Shown here piece after piece: positions 52,918 through 62,586 of a stretch of 64,000 nt of DNA (position 1 is its first letter; each line of letters begins with the position of its first letter). The stretch is from the NCBI GenBank assembly GCA_022510725.1, contig JAFLSW010000001.1, positions 1-64,000 of the forward strand, in the 5' to 3' direction. The notes under the pieces are model-generated. The model saw nothing but the letters and a program-made list of their open reading frames with translations. It had not been told where the DNA came from and did not search any database. The position numbers and the translations under genes are program-made. The DNA is from Lachnospiraceae bacterium (GTDB lineage: Bacteria > Bacillota > Clostridia > Lachnospirales > Lachnospiraceae).

Positions 52918-53970
52918 TTGGACCGGATGAATAAACGGGATGAAGCCTTGGATGCAGTAAAAGGCTTTGCAATATTGCTTGTTATGCTGGGGCATTGCAT
53001 GGTCTTAAACGGACTGGATGACCCTTATCTTTATGATGCTATTGCAGCCGTTCAAATGCCCTTGTTCATGCTGGCGAGCGGATACAGTGCAGGACTGCTC
53101 ATTCCGGATCTGTCTCATAAACCGGATGGAACGGCGTGGAGAAAAAGGCTTTTCAGACGCAGTATTTCCTATCTGCTCCCTTTCTTTTCCTGGATGATCC
53201 TGACTCATCTGACCAATCCTTTGCAGGAACTAAAGCTACAACTATTTGCCCTGGACCGGGGATTGTGGTTTTTGATGACATTGTGGATCGTGAATCTTGT
53301 AACCATGACAGGAACCTATGGGTCAGAGTTGATCACCTGGCATGTGGGGCGGCAGAAAATGGATGAAAAGAAAAGAAAGGCATGTCGACTGCTCCTCTTT
53401 CTTTTGTTTATAGGAATCTGTTATCTGGGATTTGTAATACAGAGCAGACACGGCAACGGCTTTTTGAGCCCCAGCCTGACGGTAAAATACCTTCCCTTTT
53501 ATACGGCGGGATATTTGTGGACCCAATATGTACTTCCTGTTTTCAGAACCGAAAAAAAACAAAGAAAAGGAGAGCTCCTTATATGGTCTCTCTCCCTGGT
53601 TTTGTTTTTATTTGTGATCATAAAATTTGATACTATATCAGTCACAGATACTCGTTCCCTGGCATTGCAGATGGGAACATCCCTTCTTGGAAGCTTTGTC
53701 TGCTTTTATTGCATTTATCACTTTGCAGGGGGAAGGTTAAAACAAGGGCTCTCCTTTTTAGGAAAATATACCCTGGAAATTTATGTACTCCATTTCCGAT
53801 TTGCCAGACTTCTCGGTATGGGGAAATGGGAACCGGCTCCATACAGCTTAGAAGCCGCAGGGTTTATCATAGCATCATTCCTCGTCATGAGTATTTTGAC
53901 CGCTGTCTGTATCTTTGTTATCAAAAAGATTCGCCCTTTGAACCTGCTCCTGTTTGGCAGGCTGCATTAA
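52918..53970 (+). CDS. Membrane O-acyltransferase family 3 (third of three)
   Basis: A 350-residue AT3 protein: [22 protein letters not shown] start, [15 protein letters not shown], about ten helices and [17 protein letters not shown] near the end. I start at the TTG at 52918 because GGGAGGAG ends six bases before it; the ATG at 52927 is too far from that site, and the earlier TTG at 52885 overlaps the previous gene without a ribosome site. It converges on the next gene with a four-base overlap. Confidence 0.83.
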   Translation: MDRMNKRDEALDAVKGFAILLVMLGHCMVLNGLDDPYLYDAIAAVQMPLFMLASGYSAGLLIPDLSHKPDGTAWRKRLFRRSISYLLPFFSWMILTHLTNPLQELKLQLFALDRGLWFLMTLWIVNLVTMTGTYGSELITWHVGRQKMDEKKRKACRLLLFLLFIGICYLGFVIQSRHGNGFLSPSLTVKYLPFYTAGYLWTQYVLPVFRTEKKQRKGELLIWSLSLVLFLFVIIKFDTISVTDTRSLALQMGTSLLGSFVCFYCIYHFAGGRLKQGLSFLGKYTLEIYVLHFRFARLLGMGKWEPAPYSLEAAGFIIASFLVMSILTAVCIFVIKKIRPLNLLLFGRLH

Positions 53971-54896
53971 ATTTCTTCTTTAAAATATGCAATGGTTCTC
54001 TCCAATCCTTCCTTAAGGGGAATGGAGGGCTCCCAATTCAATTTTTCTTTGGCTAAAGAGATATCCGGACGCCGTTTGGCAGGATCGTCACCGGGTAAGG
54101 GACGATAAACCAGACGGCTTTTTGATTTGGTCATTTCCAATATCAGGTTGGCAAGCTGGATCATATCAAACTCACCGGGGTTGCCCAAATTAACGGGGCC
54201 GGTAAAGTCGGGATTCTCCATCATCCGGTAAATCCCTTCTACCAGATCGTCCACATAACAAAAGCTTCTGGTCTGACTGCCGTCTCCGTAAATGGTAATG
54301 TCTTCTCCCTTTAATGCCTGCACGATAAAATTGCTGACCACACGGCCGTCCTCCGGATTCATCCGGGGACCATAGGTATTAAAGATGCGGATAATACGGA
54401 TATCCGTTTCATGCTGTAAATGGTAGGAAAAACACAAGGTTTCGGAAATGCGTTTTCCTTCGTCGTAACAGGAACGGATTCCCACGGGATTTACATTGCC
54501 GCGATAGCTTTCCGTCTGAGGATGCACATGGGGATCTCCATAAACCTCGCTGGTGCTGGCCTGCAAGATCCGTGCACCACATTCTTTGGCAAGCTCCAGC
54601 ATGTTCAGTGTGCCTAAAAAGCAGACTTTAGCTGTATTTACCATATCCGCCTGATAAAAGGGCGGGCTTGCGGGACAAGCCAGATTATAAATACGATCCA
54701 CTTTCTCCTTGAAAGGAATGGTCACATCCTGTTCTACAAACTGAAAATTGGGATGTTTCATCAAATGAGCAATATTCTTAAGTCTGCCCGTAAACAGGTT
54801 ATCCAGACAGATCACATAATAGCCCTCCCCAATCAGTCTGTCACATAAATGAGATCCCACAAAACCGGCTCCGCCGGTTACCAGTACTCGTTTCAT
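53967..54896 (-). CDS. UDP-glucuronate decarboxylase-like NAD-dependent epimerase (UXS type)
   Basis: A 309-residue extended SDR. NAD motif [41 protein letters not shown], catalytic [10 protein letters not shown] and [14 protein letters not shown] (YxxxK), and [10 protein letters not shown]. The last two blocks and the SPP/ CYDEGKR pattern match UXS enzymes, which make UDP-xylose from UDP-glucuronate; a related 4-epimerase activity is less likely. It overlaps the upstream membrane gene by ATGA, so the two are one operon on the minus strand. Confidence 0.88.
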   Translation of the reverse strand: MKRVLVTGGAGFVGSHLCDRLIGEGYYVICLDNLFTGRLKNIAHLMKHPNFQFVEQDVTIPFKEKVDRIYNLACPASPPFYQADMVNTAKVCFLGTLNMLELAKECGARILQASTSEVYGDPHVHPQTESYRGNVNPVGIRSCYDEGKRISETLCFSYHLQHETDIRIIRIFNTYGPRMNPEDGRVVSNFIVQALKGEDITIYGDGSQTRSFCYVDDLVEGIYRMMENPDFTGPVNLGNPGEFDMIQLANLILEMTKSKSRLVYRPLPGDDPAKRRPDISLAKEKLNWEPSIPLKEGLERTIAYFKEEI

Positions 54897-56518
54897 GATT
54901 TATTTCCTTTCTGTTTGTTATCCAAAGAAGTCTTTTTTTCTTCTATTGCTTCCAATATCGTATATATGAAAAGAAAGATAGCTGAAAACATAGTCGGATA
55001 ATTATATTGTACAAAGGAAGCAGGCGCTGTCAGGAAAATAACGCCTTCCCTTGCAATAAGGGAAAGGCACATCCAAAAAAGCAGCCATTTCTTTTTTGTT
55101 AAAGTATAAATACAGGTCAAGATCAACAGGATGAGAACCGGTAGATAAGCCTCCCCGCCATATTGAAACAAAAAGAGCGCAAGGTCTTTTCCGCCGTTAA
55201 TGGGCAGACGCTTGTTTCCATCCACTAAAAGGAAGCCGTAGTCCCGATCGCTCTGATATAAATGAAATTTGTATGTGGTCACCGGTTCTAAGTCCATGAC
55301 AAGAGATTTATCATAATCATAAATACCGTTGGTGACCAAAAACAATTGCAGACGCTCTGCAAAAAACAGGTCAAGATTTTTGGCGATCAGCCGCAGAGCG
55401 CTTTTTAAATAGCGGCTCTGGGTTTCTTTGTCTGCGCCCGTTTCTGTAAATCGGCCTCGGTTGTGATCGGAGTTATAGCGGTTATAAGAACTGCAGGACA
55501 ATGTCTCATAACTGATATAGGAAAGATCCACCACGGCATCAATATTCTTCAGGTCTTCTTCTGCCCCGGGATAAGTCTGTTCCCTGTGGATAATAAGGGA
55601 AAGCGGGCGAATGGTGGAAATGATCAGATAATCGCTGCCATAGTATTTCTTTTCACCCACTGATTGAGGAAGACGGATTCCTGAAAAGAACACAACGAAT
55701 GCAATGAAAAAAACAATCATCTTTTTCCATTTTATGCTGTAACAAACGGGAATAAGCAAAAAACAGAAGAAAAATAATAAAATTCCTTCGCTGCGCCAGA
55801 AACAGAGCAAAGCTGCCAGCGCAGTAAGAAACAGTAATTTTGCCAATGTCAATTCTTCTTCTTTTCTTTTTTCAAAGACTAAAAAGGCCAGAAAAAATAA
55901 AAGAAAGGGAGAATACAATACCGGTCGGAAACACATCAGCGCCGATAATAGCACAAAAGGCATCAAACCACACAAAATGATCAGATATTTTGCCTTGATC
56001 TGAAACAACCTGTCCGTTTGGTAAAATATGTAAGAAAACACAAGGGACAGACACATGTCATGCAAAATGATAGGCCCGGTAGAAGCGGGAAATAAGGACA
56101 TGCCCACCATAAAATACAGGGAGGTAAGGTAATTATGCCAGTATACAGAATAATATCTGGTAGCATAGCCAAAGATAATGGTATCATCACCCATAAAATA
56201 ACCGGGATAACTGCATAACAGTAAAACAAAATATACAAGGAAGAAACCGATAAAGGCAAATAACAGCTTTTTATGTTGTAATCCGTAAGACAAAAACAAC
56301 AGCATTCCAAAGATAACCAAAAAAACCAGCAGCTTAGATGCAATGTGCATAAACAAAACAGCGTCCGAATGAATGGGAAAGCTGTTCATGTTTAAGGGAT
56401 CCTTGGTAAAGGTCTTTCGATCTGTCCAAAAAGTGACCAGCCAAAGAAAAAGTGCTGCCGAAAATAAACCGATATGCAGTTTTGTTTTGGGGTTCCATTG
56501 CTTTATTTTGCTTTTCAT
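54893..56518 (-). CDS. Polytopic membrane protein, DUF6020/GT-C-like
   Basis: A 541-residue protein with about 12 helices. [27 protein letters not shown] near residue 105 resembles the acidic luminal loop (MGDD) of DUF6020/GT-C membrane proteins. An extracellular loop near 300-430 and a basic C-terminus ([16 protein letters not shown]) follow. Probably a polyprenyl-sugar-dependent transferase; not proven. On the minus strand TATAAT (56526-56531) lies only eight bases before the start and no ribosome site is seen, so translation may be leaderless or begin elsewhere. Confidence 0.7.
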   Translation of the reverse strand: MKSKIKQWNPKTKLHIGLFSAALFLWLVTFWTDRKTFTKDPLNMNSFPIHSDAVLFMHIASKLLVFLVIFGMLLFLSYGLQHKKLLFAFIGFFLVYFVLLLCSYPGYFMGDDTIIFGYATRYYSVYWHNYLTSLYFMVGMSLFPASTGPIILHDMCLSLVFSYIFYQTDRLFQIKAKYLIILCGLMPFVLLSALMCFRPVLYSPFLLFFLAFLVFEKRKEEELTLAKLLFLTALAALLCFWRSEGILLFFFCFLLIPVCYSIKWKKMIVFFIAFVVFFSGIRLPQSVGEKKYYGSDYLIISTIRPLSLIIHREQTYPGAEEDLKNIDAVVDLSYISYETLSCSSYNRYNSDHNRGRFTETGADKETQSRYLKSALRLIAKNLDLFFAERLQLFLVTNGIYDYDKSLVMDLEPVTTYKFHLYQSDRDYGFLLVDGNKRLPINGGKDLALFLFQYGGEAYLPVLILLILTCIYTLTKKKWLLFWMCLSLIAREGVIFLTAPASFVQYNYPTMFSAIFLFIYTILEAIEEKKTSLDNKQKGNKS

Positions 56519-56587
56519 ACTGATTATTATAACCCAGACAGCCGGCTAAATCCACAGGTATTTATAGATTGTGAGAAAGGATTTTTT

Positions 56588-58582
56588 ATGCTTCTGGTTT
56601 TACCGACAGCATTTACTGCATTGTATGCTTATGCCAGGATAACGGAGGAAGAGATTGGAGAGGCACTGGCAAAGGCGATTCTTATATTTGAGTTACTATT
56701 GCTGATCATTACTAATGTTTTATCGGTATTTGCGGCATTAAATTCAGATATGATATTTTTATCCTGGTTGCTGATCCTTTTTGCAGTCATGGTTTTGTAT
56801 GGAAAGAAAAAAGGAAACACAGTAAAAAATAAACCGGGGAAATCCTTTCTAAAAAACGATTTCTTTCGCAATAAGCTTTGTCTTATCATGCTGATCATTC
56901 TGACAGTTCTTTCCCTGCTTCTTCTTGTTGGAGCGCTGTTTACCGTACCCTATAACTATGATTCCATGTCTTACCATCTGGCTCGGATCGGCTACTGGAT
57001 AGACCATGGCAGCGTTGCCCATTACACCAGCAATATAGACAGACAGATCTATTCTCCTGTGTTGGCAGAATATAATCTATTGCATATCATACTGCTTTCC
57101 GGAAGCGATATTTTTGTGAATCTGCTGCAGTATATTTCTATGTTTGCGGCAGCATATTTTGTCTATCAAAGCGCAAGGCGTCTGGGTACAGAAAGGACCT
57201 TTTCGCTGTTTGGCGCTTTTGTATTCATGCTGATGCCCCTTACCATTTCTCAAAGCATAACGACTCAAAACGATCTGTTTGCAACCGTGTTTTTTTCTAT
57301 GTTTGTTTATGAACTGATCGCTGTAGTAAAGTGGGATAGGCTGGTATTGGACAAAGGGCAGATAAAGGGGATCTTTTTACTATCCCTTACGGTAGCATTT
57401 GCCTATCTTGCCAAAACCAGTGTCTGTGCCTCCATGCTTATGTTTATGCCATGGCTTTTGATCACAAGGCTTTGTAAAAAGGACAGACTTATATCCCTGA
57501 TAAAATGCATGGGAATTGCGATTCTGGGGATCGGACTTCCCATATCGGAAACACTTGTGCGTACTTATAGATCCAGCGGCCGTCTTATGCCTGATACGGT
57601 CGGCGGAAACATTATGGTGGCCACCAAAAATGCAGCTTATATTGTGGTGAACATCCTAAAGAATTATTCCATGCTGCTCACCCAGCATGCATATCGCCCT
57701 TTAAACGGCTTTGTATATCGTATTGTCATTTATACAGGAAAACTTTTGGGCGTGGAGGTAAACAATGAAGCCATTGCATTCCACGGTTTTGATTTTTTGA
57801 GACATATGAATATGGGGGAGGATATGTATTCCCATGATAAATCTCCCAGCGCTCTTGCCGCCTATCTGGCATTTGTGAGCGGGATATTGCTGCTTATTCT
57901 TCTGGTCAAGTTTCTCCTAAAAAGGAAAACAGTGGAAAAAGACATAAGAGCACAGTGGAAACTTTCTCTTGATTTTGCCATATCCACATGGCTTTCCTTT
58001 GGATTTATTATGGCACTTCTACGTTGGCAGCCATGGGGAAGCAGATTGATGTATCCGGCATTGACTATAACAGTGATCATGAGCGTTAATCTGCTGTGGC
58101 TTTTCTTAAAAAATGTAAAAAAAAGACTACAAAAAAATATCCTGTCCGGGCTTATATGTCTATGCGTTGTATTGGCCTTTCCGCCTCTTTTCTATAATCT
58201 GGCCTCGGCAGAAACTTATTTAAGAAACGGATGCAAGAGCAGGATGTCCTATTATTTTGCCTATAATCACAGACAAGCATCCTATGAAGCTCTTCTTGAA
58301 AGGGCAAAAGAGGAAGGAGTTACAGACATCGGTCTCCTGATCTCCGGAGATGGCTATGATTATCCGCTGTGGCTGATGTTCCATGAGGCTTATTCCCAGG
58401 GAAAACTGCGCCATATCATCAATGAGGATAAGGATCTTGCGGGGGATCCTCCCGATGCTATTTTGTTTGTGGAGCGGGATACCCATGAATTAGGTGATCT
58501 CTATGAATATGGAGGAGCTTCCTATATCTGCACCTATGTAAATGACAGTAATTTTGATGCCTATTTCAGCAGAGAGAAATAA
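56588..58582 (+). CDS. Polytopic GT-C/GT39-like glycosyltransferase
   Basis: A 664-residue protein with about 12 helices. The first large loop has YNYDSMSYHLARIGYWIDHG near residue 118 and NIDRQIYSPVLAEYNLLH near 145, a GT39/PMT-like acidic loop. A soluble C-terminal part (about 540-664, with ISGDGYDYPLWLMFHE) follows. AAAGGA lies six bases before 56588; the 38 residues encoded upstream overlap the divergent gene and are not family-like. The donor is unknown. Confidence 0.78.
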   Translation: MLLVLPTAFTALYAYARITEEEIGEALAKAILIFELLLLIITNVLSVFAALNSDMIFLSWLLILFAVMVLYGKKKGNTVKNKPGKSFLKNDFFRNKLCLIMLIILTVLSLLLLVGALFTVPYNYDSMSYHLARIGYWIDHGSVAHYTSNIDRQIYSPVLAEYNLLHIILLSGSDIFVNLLQYISMFAAAYFVYQSARRLGTERTFSLFGAFVFMLMPLTISQSITTQNDLFATVFFSMFVYELIAVVKWDRLVLDKGQIKGIFLLSLTVAFAYLAKTSVCASMLMFMPWLLITRLCKKDRLISLIKCMGIAILGIGLPISETLVRTYRSSGRLMPDTVGGNIMVATKNAAYIVVNILKNYSMLLTQHAYRPLNGFVYRIVIYTGKLLGVEVNNEAIAFHGFDFLRHMNMGEDMYSHDKSPSALAAYLAFVSGILLLILLVKFLLKRKTVEKDIRAQWKLSLDFAISTWLSFGFIMALLRWQPWGSRLMYPALTITVIMSVNLLWLFLKNVKKRLQKNILSGLICLCVVLAFPPLFYNLASAETYLRNGCKSRMSYYFAYNHRQASYEALLERAKEEGVTDIGLLISGDGYDYPLWLMFHEAYSQGKLRHIINEDKDLAGDPPDAILFVERDTHELGDLYEYGGASYICTYVNDSNFDAYFSREK

Positions 58583-58602
58583 AAAAATATTTTGTTATGG
58601 GT

Positions 58603-58629
58603 TAATCATTTACATATGTAATCCGATAT
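58603..58629 (+). promoter_or_regulatory. Sigma-28-like promoter of the DUF6033 gene
   Basis: TAAT (58603-58606), 15 bases, TCCGATAT (58622-58629). It has the same -10 block CCGATATAATAT as the sigma-28 site at 21680. The overlapping TATAAT (58627-58632) has no good sigma-A -35, which favours sigma-28 use, but the TAAT box is one base off consensus. Confidence 0.5.
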
Positions 58630-58693
58630 AATATTCAGATAAACAGCCATCATGGAAAGGGAATTCAATCAATTTATGCAAGGAGGAAAAATT

Positions 58694-59821
58694 ATGGCAG
58701 TAACAGGAGTAAAGGATTATACAAGCACTTACGGGACAGTCGGCACTTCGAGTACAAAGGGAAGCAGCGGGCTTAGCAGTGAGGCAAAGGATTATTTAAA
58801 TGATCTCAGACAGAGATATTCGGATGTAAACATCAGCGTGGCGGACTTTAGGAATACCAAGCAGATGGAGTCCTTCATGATGGGATGCAGCGGCAGCAAC
58901 AATATCATCATCCCTTCGAACATCATTGAGCAAATGGCAAAGGATCCGGCAGCAGCCGCAAAGTATGAAAAAGTGATCGCAGATGCGCCTCAGGCGGGAA
59001 AAGAGATCGTCGAGGGGTGTGAAGCAAAAGGGCTGAAAGTGCTGGCCTGTGGAACCCGCATCGATCAAAACGGAAAAGTGACTTACTGGGCTGTTGCCAG
59101 CAAAACCGGAGAAAATCCCGGTACGGCATATAAAGAAAAAATAGAGGAACTGATAGAAGAAATACGGGCCAAAAAGAAAGAAGAAAAATTAAAAGAAAAG
59201 AAAGCAGCAGAGAAAGAACTGATGGAGCAGCCCATAAAGGTATCACTTTCCAAGGAAGGCTATGCAAAGCTGTATGATAAAAACAGAAAAGACCTTGAGG
59301 AATATGCAAGCCAGCAAGATAAAGCGCAGGCTATTATTGAAGAATGGAAAGAACAGGTTGCAAAGATAAAGAACAGCAATAAGGCGTCAGATTATTATTC
59401 TTATTTATCGGACAATTTTGATTGTGTAAAAAACGGGGATGTGGCGATTTCGGGTGCATATTTAAGAAAGTGCGCCAATGATCCTGAGGAAGCAAAAAAA
59501 CTTGAGGAGAATCTGTCGCTTTTCAAAGATCTATACAAGCAGGGATATGAAAGTGCAAAACGAAATGCTGCAGGACTGGGCGGAAAGCTGGTAAGCTATT
59601 CTGAAAGCTGGAGTATAGACAGTAAAGGGAATATTACCATGATCGGACAGACTACCGTGACCTCCGATACCGGAGCCAAGAGCCAGAAAGAATTGGAGGA
59701 AGAACTGGAAGAACGCCGAAAAGAGAAGAAAGAAGAGGCAAAAAAGGCAGAAAAAGTAAAGGAAAGAAAAGCTGAAGAAAAAGAACAGATGGAAAGACTG
59801 CAAAATAACCCGTTACAATAA
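58694..59821 (+). CDS. DUF6033 family protein of unknown function
   Basis: A 375-residue, highly charged, soluble protein with no signal peptide. An N-terminal globular part (about 25-150, IIIPSNIIEQMAKDPAAAAKYE, TYWAVASKTG) and a second (about 230-340, ISGAYLRKCANDPEEAKKLEE, MIGQTTVTSDTG) look like two copies of one fold, joined by a lysine/glutamate coiled coil (about 160-190). The C-terminus is another Lys/Glu-rich helix. It resembles DUF6033; no function is known. AGGAGG lies upstream of 58694. It is an orphan among glycan genes and overlaps the next, convergent gene by nine bases. Confidence 0.78.
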   Translation: MAVTGVKDYTSTYGTVGTSSTKGSSGLSSEAKDYLNDLRQRYSDVNISVADFRNTKQMESFMMGCSGSNNIIIPSNIIEQMAKDPAAAAKYEKVIADAPQAGKEIVEGCEAKGLKVLACGTRIDQNGKVTYWAVASKTGENPGTAYKEKIEELIEEIRAKKKEEKLKEKKAAEKELMEQPIKVSLSKEGYAKLYDKNRKDLEEYASQQDKAQAIIEEWKEQVAKIKNSNKASDYYSYLSDNFDCVKNGDVAISGAYLRKCANDPEEAKKLEENLSLFKDLYKQGYESAKRNAAGLGGKLVSYSESWSIDSKGNITMIGQTTVTSDTGAKSQKELEEELEERRKEKKEEAKKAEKVKERKAEEKEQMERLQNNPLQ

Positions 59822-60883
59822 TTTTTCCACCTCATCCCAGCTCCGTGCGATGTGGACATTATCGCATAAGGCAGAGAATGCCTTAAAGAAGTCTTCATAG
59901 TCGCATTTTTCATTAAATGAGTCTTCTGCCAGGGGATATAAAAACAAAATCCGGCATTTGCTCTGATACAAAAGCTTTCCTGCTATACATGCAGTGGAAT
60001 AAAAGGAAACCAGAGTTTTATCTTCCATGGCCGGATCAGCAATAGCTAACTCAAAGGGGCAGGGATCCGCATAGACGGATAACTCCCCTTTAAAATCGTC
60101 ATGGGTGCCCCGCGGATGAGGTTTGATGATAAAATTCTCCTTGCCTGCAATATCCTCCAATCTTCTGATCAGTCTTTGATAGGTTTCCGGATTTTCGGAA
60201 CAGTTTTCCGTGCCCTGACCCAAAAAGATGACTTTTTGAGAAGGGATATTCGGTTTATAACGAAAGATATCCTGACTTATTTTGCTAACTCTTTCAATCC
60301 TCTCTTTGGTGTGGGGAATCTTTATCTTTTCAAAATCAACACAGGACTCTGCCATTTCCGGTTCAAAGAGGAGGATCTCTTTTTCCATTTCCTCAATATC
60401 ATAATTCCACAGCTTTTTATAAAGGGTCTTTCCCGACTCCGTATTGATAGCGTGAACAGGCTTTTTGGTATAGCTGGCAAAACCATCTTCAAATCGGTGG
60501 AAGGTCAGTTTTTTATTTTTTTTGATCAAGGTTTTGGCGATCTCTTTTACGATCTCATCCGGCACACCGGGGGAAGCAAAGTACATTCTATCATAGGCAG
60601 AAAGCGGTGCATCCAAGATGATGTCGGTCGTTTTGTTCTTGATAAAGCTTTCCCAAAAGGTGGCAGGGGCGGATTTGTAAGGATTCTTGATCTTTCTGCC
60701 GTCTCCGAACAGGACCTGATGAAAGTAAGGGGACAATCTGCCGCTTTGATAGACTTCCTCCATAAAAGGGGTCTTGTCCGTTACAACCAGATCCACCGTG
60801 TCTTCGGATAAAAAGGCATCCTTTACAAAAAGAAATACCAAAAGCTGATAGGGAGTGCTGACCACTCCGAGAATCTTTGCCAT
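59813..60883 (-). CDS. GT52-like glycosyltransferase (sialyltransferase-type motifs)
   Basis: A 356-residue GT-B-like protein. VVSTPYQLLVFLFVKD at the N-terminus matches the GT52 family. FHRFEDGFASYTKK near residue 130 carries the D/E-D/E-G motif and IIKPHPRGTHDD near 255 the HP motif shared by bacterial sialyltransferases and polysialyltransferases; VSFYSTACIAGK is the serine block. Many GT52 members use CMP-sialic acid, but none of its synthesis genes is visible, so another donor is possible. AGGAGAT precedes the start. It lies five bases after the flippase gene on the minus strand. Confidence 0.78.
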   Translation of the reverse strand: MAKILGVVSTPYQLLVFLFVKDAFLSEDTVDLVVTDKTPFMEEVYQSGRLSPYFHQVLFGDGRKIKNPYKSAPATFWESFIKNKTTDIILDAPLSAYDRMYFASPGVPDEIVKEIAKTLIKKNKKLTFHRFEDGFASYTKKPVHAINTESGKTLYKKLWNYDIEEMEKEILLFEPEMAESCVDFEKIKIPHTKERIERVSKISQDIFRYKPNIPSQKVIFLGQGTENCSENPETYQRLIRRLEDIAGKENFIIKPHPRGTHDDFKGELSVYADPCPFELAIADPAMEDKTLVSFYSTACIAGKLLYQSKCRILFLYPLAEDSFNEKCDYEDFFKAFSALCDNVHIARSWDEVEKLL

Positions 60884-60888
60884 AAAAG

Positions 60889-62445
60889 TTATCTCCTATA
60901 TAGTATTTTTTGTGCCATATCTTTTAACATAGCTCGTTCCTTTTTGCCAAAGAGGAGCCATAAATTCATGATGCAGCCTACCATGCCGCAGATCACAACA
61001 TCTATAAACAGCCACAGCCAACTGCCCCCGGGCAGCTGCTTATAAAATTCAAAAAACACAACGGCCATAAGACAGCTTACACCGATATAACGCCAGATGA
61101 CAGGATAGAAAGATCTCTTCGGAATATCCAGGCAATGGGCAGCATACATGGGCGTAAAGGTCATATTTTTTATGATTCCCAAGATGGTAGAGGTTCCGGC
61201 TACGCAGTATACACCTAAAGAAGTAGTGCCCAGCAGTATAAAAACGATCAGTGTGCTTAACACACCCATGACGAGGGTAACGATAGAATTCCATTTTAGC
61301 TTATTGACTACGGTATAAACATTAAATAAAGGGCTGATCACGCCTCCCACAATGGTGCCAAACATGGTAAGAAGAGTGAGAATATAAATGATCCCGATCA
61401 CATTCCCGTCTGAAACGGAACCGGATCTGGGAAGCCATAAAGTATAAAAGGGAATGCCGAAGGCAATCATAAAACAGAGAGGAATATTTGCAAAAAATCC
61501 GGTCATTTTCATGGCACTTTTCAGGTCTTCCAACAGCTCCTCCTTGTTTTCCTTGGCATAGCTGATGGTAAGAGATGGAGTGAATACGGCGGAAATGGTT
61601 TCGTACAAAGTATTGATGGCTATGACGATGGTCTTGGAGGTACTGATATAGCCCATTTCCGTGCCGCCGATAAATAAGTTGGTGATCAGGATATCCAGAC
61701 CGTTGGTCAAGGTCTGCCCTGCACGCATGACCGTATTCCAGATACCGGCCGATAAGATCTCCAGTACTTTTTTCATGCTGAAATGCTTTCTGCTCACTTC
61801 GATCTGGGGCATCAGCTTTTTGGTATAATGCACATAAGTGAAGACCAGATAAACTGTTGCAGCTAAGCTGGCTGCACCCATGTAAGAAACATGAATGGGC
61901 AGGAAGAAAAAGGTCACGATCAGGATCGCTGAGCGCAGTATCTGGGATTCAATGGAACGGAAGGCCTGCAGATCCAGTCTGTTTGCCGCAAAGGTGGCAG
62001 TGGAAAAGGTAGTGCTGATGATGGTGACCATAAAGTTTAAAAAGGTCAGTGCAAATAGGAGCTTGACATCAGGGATCAGTGCAGGAGAGATCTTGACCAG
62101 ACGGTCCAAGAATGCCACCACTAAAGTACAGGGGATAAACAGCGCTGCCACAATAAAGATATTGGCATACATGGTCGAATTAAAATATTTATTGGCATTT
62201 TCATAATCGCCTTTGGTCAGGCTGACGGTAATAAACCGTCCGGCCATGGAGTTTAGGGCCATGGCGGCGATGTTAGCATAGCTGACAAAATCATTGGCGA
62301 GAGTCATGAAACCGTATGCTTCATAATCCAGTTTGTCAATGATGATGGGAGAAAGCACAAAACTGATAGCCAGGCTGACCAGCGTGGAAATCATGCTTGC
62401 TGCCATATTGATCATGATCTGTTTACTTTTACTGACTTGTTCCAT
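60889..62445 (-). CDS. Wzx-type polysaccharide flippase (MOP family)
   Basis: A 518-residue protein with 12-14 helices of the oligosaccharidyl-lipid flippase type. NMAASMISTLVSLAISFVLSPIIIDKLDYEAYGFMTLAND near the N-terminus and repeated helical hairpins fit Wzx rather than MurJ. It moves lipid-linked repeat units outward. It shares a minus-strand operon with the GT52-like gene. Confidence 0.88.
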   Translation of the reverse strand: MEQVSKSKQIMINMAASMISTLVSLAISFVLSPIIIDKLDYEAYGFMTLANDFVSYANIAAMALNSMAGRFITVSLTKGDYENANKYFNSTMYANIFIVAALFIPCTLVVAFLDRLVKISPALIPDVKLLFALTFLNFMVTIISTTFSTATFAANRLDLQAFRSIESQILRSAILIVTFFFLPIHVSYMGAASLAATVYLVFTYVHYTKKLMPQIEVSRKHFSMKKVLEILSAGIWNTVMRAGQTLTNGLDILITNLFIGGTEMGYISTSKTIVIAINTLYETISAVFTPSLTISYAKENKEELLEDLKSAMKMTGFFANIPLCFMIAFGIPFYTLWLPRSGSVSDGNVIGIIYILTLLTMFGTIVGGVISPLFNVYTVVNKLKWNSIVTLVMGVLSTLIVFILLGTTSLGVYCVAGTSTILGIIKNMTFTPMYAAHCLDIPKRSFYPVIWRYIGVSCLMAVVFFEFYKQLPGGSWLWLFIDVVICGMVGCIMNLWLLFGKKERAMLKDMAQKILYRR

Positions 62446-62500
62446 AAAATCTCGTCCCTGTTTAAACTCCTGTAGTATTAGATTAACCGCTTATTACCAA

Positions 62501-62509
62501 ATTATAGCA
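62501..62509 (-). promoter_or_regulatory. Extended -10 promoter of the flippase gene
   Basis: On the minus strand this reads TGC-TATAAT, a perfect extended -10, 55 bases before the start. The -35 (TAGTCA) is poor, as expected for extended -10 promoters. It is back to back with the plus-strand promoter. Confidence 0.6.
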
Positions 62510-62522
62510 TGTTAGGAAGTAT

Positions 62523-62551
62523 TTGACTAGCAAAGTAGGCAATGGTAAAAT
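62523..62551 (+). promoter_or_regulatory. Promoter of the fdtB-fdtA-like operon
   Basis: -35 TTGACT (62523-62528), 17-base spacer, -10 TAAAAT (62546-62551), 35 bases before the start. Confidence 0.8.
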
Positions 62552-62586
62552 AAAAAGAAGTTTAAAGTCTGAAACGGAGAGCTGCC

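Noticed and set aside
56474-56587. N-terminal extension of the GT-C gene
   Set aside because: It overlaps the divergent gene, has no ribosome site, and the inner ATG at 56588 has AAAGGA at six bases.
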